Source: SHLQ01 sp964494395 (GTDB lineage Bacteria > Actinomycetota > Acidimicrobiia > Acidimicrobiales > SHLQ01). From it: DNA of 10,626 nucleotides. The notes beneath the pieces were generated by a model, which ran no database searches, was not told the DNA's origin, and saw only the letters and a program-made list of their open reading frames with translations. The position numbers were made by a program, and so were the translations under genes. Location: the NCBI GenBank assembly GCA_964494395.1, contig CAZBTI010000119.1, positions 1 through 10,626 of the forward strand. Reading direction: 5' to 3'. Shown here piece by piece: positions 6,141 through 10,626 of this stretch. Position 1 is the stretch's first letter, and each line of letters starts with the position of its first letter.

Positions 6141-7090
6141 GAGTCGAATACCTCGGAAAACAGGCGCAGCCAGTTTCCGCCCAAGATGAGATCCCGTTCC
6201 GCTGCGGAGAAGCCAATATCGTCGAGGCCTTCGGCCATCGATGGGAAGTCGACCGGGCCCGTAAACCAGTCTGGCCACGGCGGGAACTCTGGAATTTCCT
6301 TTGGATCCTTCGGACGGTTCCAGCGCCCCGAACGCATCCAGCCGAGGGCGTCGGCCTGCCATCCGAGCACGGCGTCGGTGCCGATAGCCACGTGTTCGAC
6401 GCCGATCTGTTCTGCCAGGGTGGCGAACATCTGGCAGTACTCGCGGCGAGTCACCTCGGCGCCACCCATGAACAGCGGGTACATCGTGGCGCCCATAATC
6501 CCGCCCCGTTCGGCGACGGCGTTGATGACCTCATCGGGCTTGTTGCGCTTGGCATCACAGAACCACAACGGGTTTCCGTGGGTGACGGCGATTGGCTTTG
6601 ACGACGCTTCCACCGCGTCGAGGCCCGTCTTGTTGCCGACGTGGCTGATATCGATGAGGACGCCAGCGTCGTTGAGTGCTGACACCATGCGGTGCCCCGC
6701 GAGGGTGAGCCCTGCATCGTTGGGTTCATAGCAACTCGAACCGAGATGGTTTGCGATGTTGTAGGTGAGCTGGACAACACGAATGCCAACGTCGGCGAAG
6801 ATGCCAGCCATCTCCGGGTCGTCGCCGAGCATCGTGCTGTTCTGGAACCCGAGCACAAGGCCGAGCACCCCGTCGGCTTTCGCCCGATGCATGTCGTCGA
6901 CCGTTCGCACGATTGCCACGATGTCGTCATTCTCGCGAACGAGATGTCGGAGGGCGCCGATGCGTGTCATGGCGCCGCCGAGGTCTTCCCAGACCCCAAC
7001 CGTTGCGTGCACGATGTTGACTCCACCGGCTCGCACCTCTTCGATGACCGGACGGCTCCAGTCGTTGATTTCTAGGCCGTCGATGATCAC
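6137..7090 (-). CDS. M19 renal dipeptidase-like protein, atypical metal site
   Basis: This is a 317-residue cytoplasmic protein with the TIM-barrel features of peptidase family M19 (membrane/renal dipeptidase). Clear family stretches are VVQLTYN...G at 105-117, EPNDAGLT at 122-129, IDISHVG at 146-152, VTHGNP at 169-174, AIGTD at 235-239 and GGNWLR at 304-309. Retained ligands or catalytic residues would be H150, H171 and D239. The N-terminal HxD metal motif of canonical members (DGHxD) is replaced by D4-G-L-E-I, and the bridging Glu by Q83 in GFQN. A known subgroup of M19-like proteins starts with a similar IDGL...NW sequence and has GFQN. It may therefore hydrolyse something other than dipeptides, with one metal. 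The start is GTG 7090, in a GTGA overlap with the preceding stop; the next gene overlaps likewise. Confidence 0.87.
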   Translation of the reverse strand: MIIDGLEINDWSRPVIEEVRAGGVNIVHATVGVWEDLGGAMTRIGALRHLVRENDDIVAIVRTVDDMHRAKADGVLGLVLGFQNSTMLGDDPEMAGIFADVGIRVVQLTYNIANHLGSSCYEPNDAGLTLAGHRMVSALNDAGVLIDISHVGNKTGLDAVEASSKPIAVTHGNPLWFCDAKRNKPDEVINAVAERGGIMGATMYPLFMGGAEVTRREYCQMFATLAEQIGVEHVAIGTDAVLGWQADALGWMRSGRWNRPKDPKEIPEFPPWPDWFTGPVDFPSMAEGLDDIGFSAAERDLILGGNWLRLFSEVFDS

Positions 7091-8865
7091 AAAATGCTCG
7101 ATTCATGCTGCACGGGACTAGAGGGTCGAGAGGGAAGAACCCAATCGTCGGTGAGCGCTGCACCTTCACGATTGAGGTCGGCGTGGCGCGGAGCACCTTG
7201 AAACAGGGTGACGCGCAACCAGTCGGTCGACTTCGGCTTGAAGTTGTCCATGCCGTACATCGCCAGTTGGAAACGTTGGAGTTGCAGCGGCAGGTACACC
7301 TGTGAGCATGGGTTATCTCGGGGTTCGCCGAATGGGCGGTCACTCTCGATAAGGCGTTTTGCCGCCAAGGTGTGTTCGGGGTGAGATGCGAGAATTTGGC
7401 CCATTGTGGTCTCGGCATCGACGGCGTCGAGGTCGGCCCGCAAGGCCAGCATGCGGCGAACCACATCGAGCGCGACGTCGTTGAACCCAGGGTCGACGTT
7501 CTCCCGTCGGACGCGACGTGGTTCTTCGTTGCTGTCGCTCATGACCCACCAGAACTCATTACCGGCGAAGCGTTCTGCGTCGAGGTCATCGATCCAGCCG
7601 AATCTTGAGGCGATCAACTCGAGGGCGTTCCCTGCCGTCAACACCGGATCGATGTTGACCGTCTCGTCGACGACGAGCAGCGAATCGAGTTCTTCGTCGA
7701 GGTCAGGATCGAGCGTCGAACCCAACTCGAGCAATATCGATACACACAACTCTGCAGTCTCTGCACCCTGGGTTTCGGCCCATGAATACCAGCGGTCGAA
7801 GATGTCGGACGAGGGAGGATCTTCGGCCAACAACTCATCGAAGTGGCTCAAAAGATTCCGTGCGACCGCTGCGACCTCGACCGGGCTGAGGAACGGGTCG
7901 GAGTTCTGCCCGTTTCCTGACGAGAAGTGCGTAATCGCCCGCTGCGTCCACGATCGAACGGTTTCGATGCGCTCAGGAGTTGCATCGGCGGCGCGGGCGC
8001 TGGCCAACGCCACCTCTCGAATCGCAACCCACGAATCGATAACCCGAGGATGCTTGAAGGCATACGGGACGAGACCCAACCCGGTGGCGTTGCCGAGTCC
8101 GAAGTAGTGCGACCATTCATTGTTGAACCCAACAGCAGAACCTCCGCCCTTGGCACGAGCACAGTGCTCGACAATGTCATAGGTGAGTTCTCTGAAGCAC
8201 CAGGCTCCGAGCATTTGCGCCCGATACGGGGCGGAAACTGATCCACCCTCGTCGAGTCCCTCGAACGAACGCATGCCGAACTTGCCGTTTCCGTAGAACG
8301 CTGTACTTCGCATGATGTAACCAGCATCGGCGACGAGGTCGGGGTCGGGTTGACGCCCGCTCGCCAACGAGTCGACGACATAGTCGAAGAACCGGACGCT
8401 CCGGTTCCCTCGGGTGAGCGTAAGTACGTCGCTTGTCAACCGTCCGTTCTCTTGCTTTGGGACTTCCGAACGGAGTCGTTCCATGAGTTCAGGGTTGGCC
8501 GCCGCGTCTCCGACGACGAGGGCTCCGGTGATCTCCCAATCGGCAGCGACGACCCTGTCGGTGTGCAGCGACTCGTCGAGCATGGAGGTGAACGCAACGA
8601 ACGACAACACTTCGTCGCCGGCGGTTACTCGGTATATGGTTTCACCCGCTCCGTCGGCATCGACCTCGAATCGTGTCCGATCGACCGTCCACCCGTCAGC
8701 TGCGGCACGACGGAGCATCGTGCGGCTAAAGGAGTACCGAGTAAGCCTCGCTGCGCCGAGAAATTCCGGCGCCATAACGGTTTCGGCTTCGCGTACGGGG
8801 CTTTCGGACACGAGAGCTTGCAGACGCCGTTCACCGCTGGTTGATCGTTGCTCGGCCATGTGCAT
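7087..8865 (-). CDS. Large conserved-looking protein of unknown function, operon leader
   Basis: This 592-residue soluble protein opens the five-gene operon. It has no signal peptide or membrane segment. I cannot assign it to a named family. Regions that look conserved are YSFSRTMLRR (44-53) followed by an RFEVDADGAGETIYRV beta hairpin (65-80), RSEVPKQ (132-138), TRGNRSVRFFD (151-161), STAFYGNGKFGMR (187-199), the Gly-rich FGLGNATGLGLVPYAF (255-270), and the C-terminal VYLPLQLQRFQLAMYGMDNF with KSTDW. I have an unverified recollection of similar proteins in proteobacteria, where the TRGNRS and GLGN(A/S) stretches recur. The middle (about 300-450) is helical and acidic. The start is ATG 8865, with GGGGG nearby as a weak site; ATG 8859 is an alternative. 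The stop overlaps the M19 start, suggesting the two products are needed together. Confidence 0.82.
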   Translation of the reverse strand: MHMAEQRSTSGERRLQALVSESPVREAETVMAPEFLGAARLTRYSFSRTMLRRAAADGWTVDRTRFEVDADGAGETIYRVTAGDEVLSFVAFTSMLDESLHTDRVVAADWEITGALVVGDAAANPELMERLRSEVPKQENGRLTSDVLTLTRGNRSVRFFDYVVDSLASGRQPDPDLVADAGYIMRSTAFYGNGKFGMRSFEGLDEGGSVSAPYRAQMLGAWCFRELTYDIVEHCARAKGGGSAVGFNNEWSHYFGLGNATGLGLVPYAFKHPRVIDSWVAIREVALASARAADATPERIETVRSWTQRAITHFSSGNGQNSDPFLSPVEVAAVARNLLSHFDELLAEDPPSSDIFDRWYSWAETQGAETAELCVSILLELGSTLDPDLDEELDSLLVVDETVNIDPVLTAGNALELIASRFGWIDDLDAERFAGNEFWWVMSDSNEEPRRVRRENVDPGFNDVALDVVRRMLALRADLDAVDAETTMGQILASHPEHTLAAKRLIESDRPFGEPRDNPCSQVYLPLQLQRFQLAMYGMDNFKPKSTDWLRVTLFQGAPRHADLNREGAALTDDWVLPSRPSSPVQHESSIL

Positions 8866-9156
8866 TTCGAACCCCCAGTGTTGCTAGGCAAGGGTACTGA
8901 ATCGGCCGTCGAAGGTGCGATACCGGTGGCTGCGCCGCTCGATGCGCGCGGTACCCCTAAATCTTGGGTTCTTTGGGTCCGAAGTAGCGATTACTGCGCG
9001 CTCGTGAGGACTGGCGGGCGGGCTGTTGGCCACCGCATGCACGCAAACACGGTAAATCCAACGGCCGCGGTTTCGCCATGGTCGCTTTAACTTGCCCGTC
9101 GACGTGCCGATCTATTCGTGAGAGACCCGCAACGAACTGACAGTAAGTAGGAACCA
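8866..9156. promoter_or_regulatory. Divergent intergenic region, probable promoters both ways
   Basis: These 291 bases separate the start of the - strand five-gene operon from the + strand GTPase gene, so they should contain promoters for both. I see no clear consensus -35/-10 pair on either strand. TTGCCC at 9094-9099 is a weak -35-like element with an AT-containing TCTATT near 9113-9118, at poor spacing. No tRNA, riboswitch fold or T-rich terminator was recognised. Confidence 0.45.
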
Positions 9157-10626
9157 ATGTCACCAACGACTGAGCAACCCATCACGATTCGAATCGTGCT
9201 CGACGGTGCGCCACTTGCTGGAAAGACCACCGTGACCCACTCCGTGGCCGCTGCGCTCGGAGAAGCAGCCGCTGTGCCCTCCCAGGAAGGTGGACTCACC
9301 GGCTCTTTCGATTGGGGTTCGTACACCGACGGCGAACATACCGGGGAGACCGTCGACGTAGAAATCGTCAATGTTCCGGCACAACGCAACCTCGTTGATC
9401 GCCGCCACGAACTCTTGGCTTGGGGCGACGTCATCATCTTCGTTTCCGACTCGACCGCACCACTGATCGCCACCTCTTCCGACAAGCTCGGAGAGCTTCG
9501 CGCTGAACTCGAGGAAATCGGCGACAAGCCCATCATCGTCATCGCAAACAAGCGCGATCTCGGAAACGCGATCGGCCTTGACGAACTCCGTCGCGAACTC
9601 AACTTGGGCGATGCGGACGTCGTCGTCGAGAGCATCGCTACCGCTGGCGTGGGTGTACCTCTTGCAACAGTGCACAGCGTTCGCGCTGCGCTAACAGCCG
9701 AGGGTCACCGCTTCGAGGCCCCTGTCGCAGCCCCCGTGCTCAAAGCGCTAGATGTTGCTCTGAACACGAACGAAACCGGCGCCGGCGAGCTTCCGCTCTC
9801 GGGGTCGAGCAGCATTACCTTCTCGCACTGGGACAACCTGCCAACACAGGCGTCAGCGTATGGTGAACAGTCGAGCGACGACGCAATGAACGCCTCTGAT
9901 TGGCAGCAGATAAACGCCATTGAAGAAGCTTCCGACCCATCTGTCGACACGACCGAAGACACCGTCGACGAACCAGTCGACGAGGCACACGCCCCAATTG
10001 CTGAAGACACCGGTTCTGAAGACGCAACTTCTGAGGATGCAATTTCTGAGGAGCTACCAGCAGCACCGGAGCGCAAATCGTTCTTCGGTGGGCTGATCCC
10101 AAGCACGTCAACCGCAGCAGAAGAAATCGCTTCGAGTGATCCGGTCGACGATGAACCAGAACGAAAGTCGTTCTTTGGCAGCGGAGTTGCGAAGGATACG
10201 CCAGAACGGAAGTCGTTCTTCGGTAGCGGCGTTGCCGAAGAAACCACCAGTTTCGCTCCTACACCCACACCCACACCGGCCCCTGAGCCAGAGCCAGGCG
10301 AGAGCTATGTCGATGCCGATGGCTGGACAACATATGTTCCTGAAGATGGGCTCGAAACGAATGTTGCGTCGGCTCCACCTCCACCGGTGATGCCCGAGCG
10401 CGACTCGTTCTTTGGTGGCCCAGCGTTAGCGGCAGCGGCACCAACCGCCGACGCAGTCGAGGAACTCGACGAAACCTCGGAGCCTGAGGTCTTTGAGACT
10501 GGTATGGCTCTTGGCGAGCCCGAGCTTCTCGATGATTTCGAACTCCTCGACGAGGTCGAAGACACCGAGTCATCTGTGTTTACTGAAGACACAGCACTCG
10601 CTGATGAGGTAGCACTCGCTGATGAG
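9157..10626 (+). CDS. MglA-like small GTPase with long acidic motif-repeat tail, partial
   Basis: The frame is open from ATG 9157 to the last base (490 codons), so the C-terminus lies outside the window. Residues about 9-180 are a Ras-like GTPase domain. Walker A/G1 is G17-APLAG-K23-T24. The G3 region is N72-V-P-A75-Q76, G4 is N131-K-R-D134-L and G5 is the ESIATAGVGV stretch at 158-167. The VPxQ switch, NKRDL...DELRREL and GVGV features are those of MglA, the bacterial polarity GTPase. G3 has Ala where MglA has Gly. From about 180 the protein becomes acidic, Ser/Thr/Pro/Ala-rich and probably disordered, with four PERKSFFGG-type motifs at residues 304, 334, 349 and 413 and a Pro-Thr/Pro-Glu stretch near 368-381. 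There is no membrane segment in the visible part. AGGAA sits three bases before the ATG, slightly close. Only - strand shadow frames oppose it. Confidence 0.88.
   Translation, partial: MSPTTEQPITIRIVLDGAPLAGKTTVTHSVAAALGEAAAVPSQEGGLTGSFDWGSYTDGEHTGETVDVEIVNVPAQRNLVDRRHELLAWGDVIIFVSDSTAPLIATSSDKLGELRAELEEIGDKPIIVIANKRDLGNAIGLDELRRELNLGDADVVVESIATAGVGVPLATVHSVRAALTAEGHRFEAPVAAPVLKALDVALNTNETGAGELPLSGSSSITFSHWDNLPTQASAYGEQSSDDAMNASDWQQINAIEEASDPSVDTTEDTVDEPVDEAHAPIAEDTGSEDATSEDAISEELPAAPERKSFFGGLIPSTSTAAEEIASSDPVDDEPERKSFFGSGVAKDTPERKSFFGSGVAEETTSFAPTPTPTPAPEPEPGESYVDADGWTTYVPEDGLETNVASAPPPPVMPERDSFFGGPALAAAAPTADAVEELDETSEPEVFETGMALGEPELLDDFELLDEVEDTESSVFTEDTALADEVALADE
10066..10419 (+). repeat. 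Four PERKSFFGG-type motif copies in GTPase tail
   Basis: The copies lie at 10066-10092, 10156-10182, 10201-10227 and 10393-10419, all in frame, encoding PERKSFFGG, PERKSFFGS, PERKSFFGS and PERDSFFGG. Copies two and three are part of a 45-base tandem duplication (10156-10200 and 10201-10245) that also repeats GVA. Codons differ between copies (for example CCG, CCA, CCA, CCC for Pro), so the peptide is kept rather than the DNA. Confidence 0.9.
10593..10626 (+). repeat. 16-base direct repeat at the right edge
   Basis: AGCACTCGCTGATGAG occurs at 10593-10608 and again at 10611-10626, with an 18-base period, encoding ALADEV-type hexapeptides in the GTPase tail. The window ends exactly at the end of the second copy, so more copies may follow. 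Confidence 0.8.

Noticed and set aside
6141..6362. Upstream extension of the 116-residue gene
   Set aside because: It lies entirely inside the M19 coding region in another frame, and the GTGA overlap at 6137-6140 gives a natural start.
6021..6731. 236-codon + strand frame opposite the M19 gene
   Set aside because: The - strand carries clear M19 motifs and start-stop overlaps. The + frame is a Ser/Pro/Arg-rich shadow.
8866..9156. Possible tRNA or riboswitch in the large divergent gap
   Set aside because: No cloverleaf arms with a TTCGA-type T-loop paired to an acceptor stem, and no recognised riboswitch core.
9087..9635. 182-codon - strand frame, very Ser-rich, opposite the GTPase
   Set aside because: The + strand frame here has intact G1, G3 and G4 GTPase motifs. 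The - strand translation is Ser/Thr low complexity with no motif.
9705..10274. 189-codon - strand frame with repeated PLPKNDFRSG-like segments
   Set aside because: These repeats are the antisense reading of the PERKSFFG motif repeats. The + strand frame is continuous with the GTPase domain.

Overview
The window looks like chromosome from a free-living, moderately GC-rich actinobacterium, possibly of the Acidimicrobiia (Ilumatobacter-like). This is inferred from codon use rich in GAC, GAG and CTC, GTG starts, a 13E12/DUF222-type HNH protein, an acidic lipoprotein, and a membrane-anchored OmpA protein of the kind known in mycobacteria. No rRNA, tRNA, CRISPR array or insertion sequence was recognised.

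Left part (1-4262). This part holds an HNH-endonuclease-domain protein (+). It is followed by a divergent pair: a small coiled-coil protein of unknown function (-) and a SixA-type histidine phosphatase (+). Then come an acidic lipoprotein with two cysteine-paired modules (+) and a single-pass BON-like/OmpA envelope protein (+). The genes are separated by gaps of 80-250 bases and look like independent units.

Middle part (4310-8865, all -). Five genes form a very compact operon. In transcription order they are a 592-residue protein of unknown function, an M19 (renal dipeptidase-like) protein lacking half of the canonical metal ligands, a 116-residue protein, a tandemly duplicated DUF4265-like protein, and a YczE-type membrane protein. 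The first three junctions are GTGA, GTGA and TAATG overlaps, and the last gap is 11 bases. This points to translational coupling and one shared but unassigned pathway. It is one of the two best candidates for an undescribed system.

Right part (9157-10626, +, running off the end). Transcribed divergently from the operon, an MglA-like small GTPase domain is fused to a long acidic, low-complexity tail. The tail carries four copies of a short motif, P-E-R-(K/D)-S-F-F-G-(G/S). The frame is open to the last base, so the gene is incomplete here. It is the second strong candidate: a GTPase with a multivalent linear-motif tail that could act as a docking scaffold.
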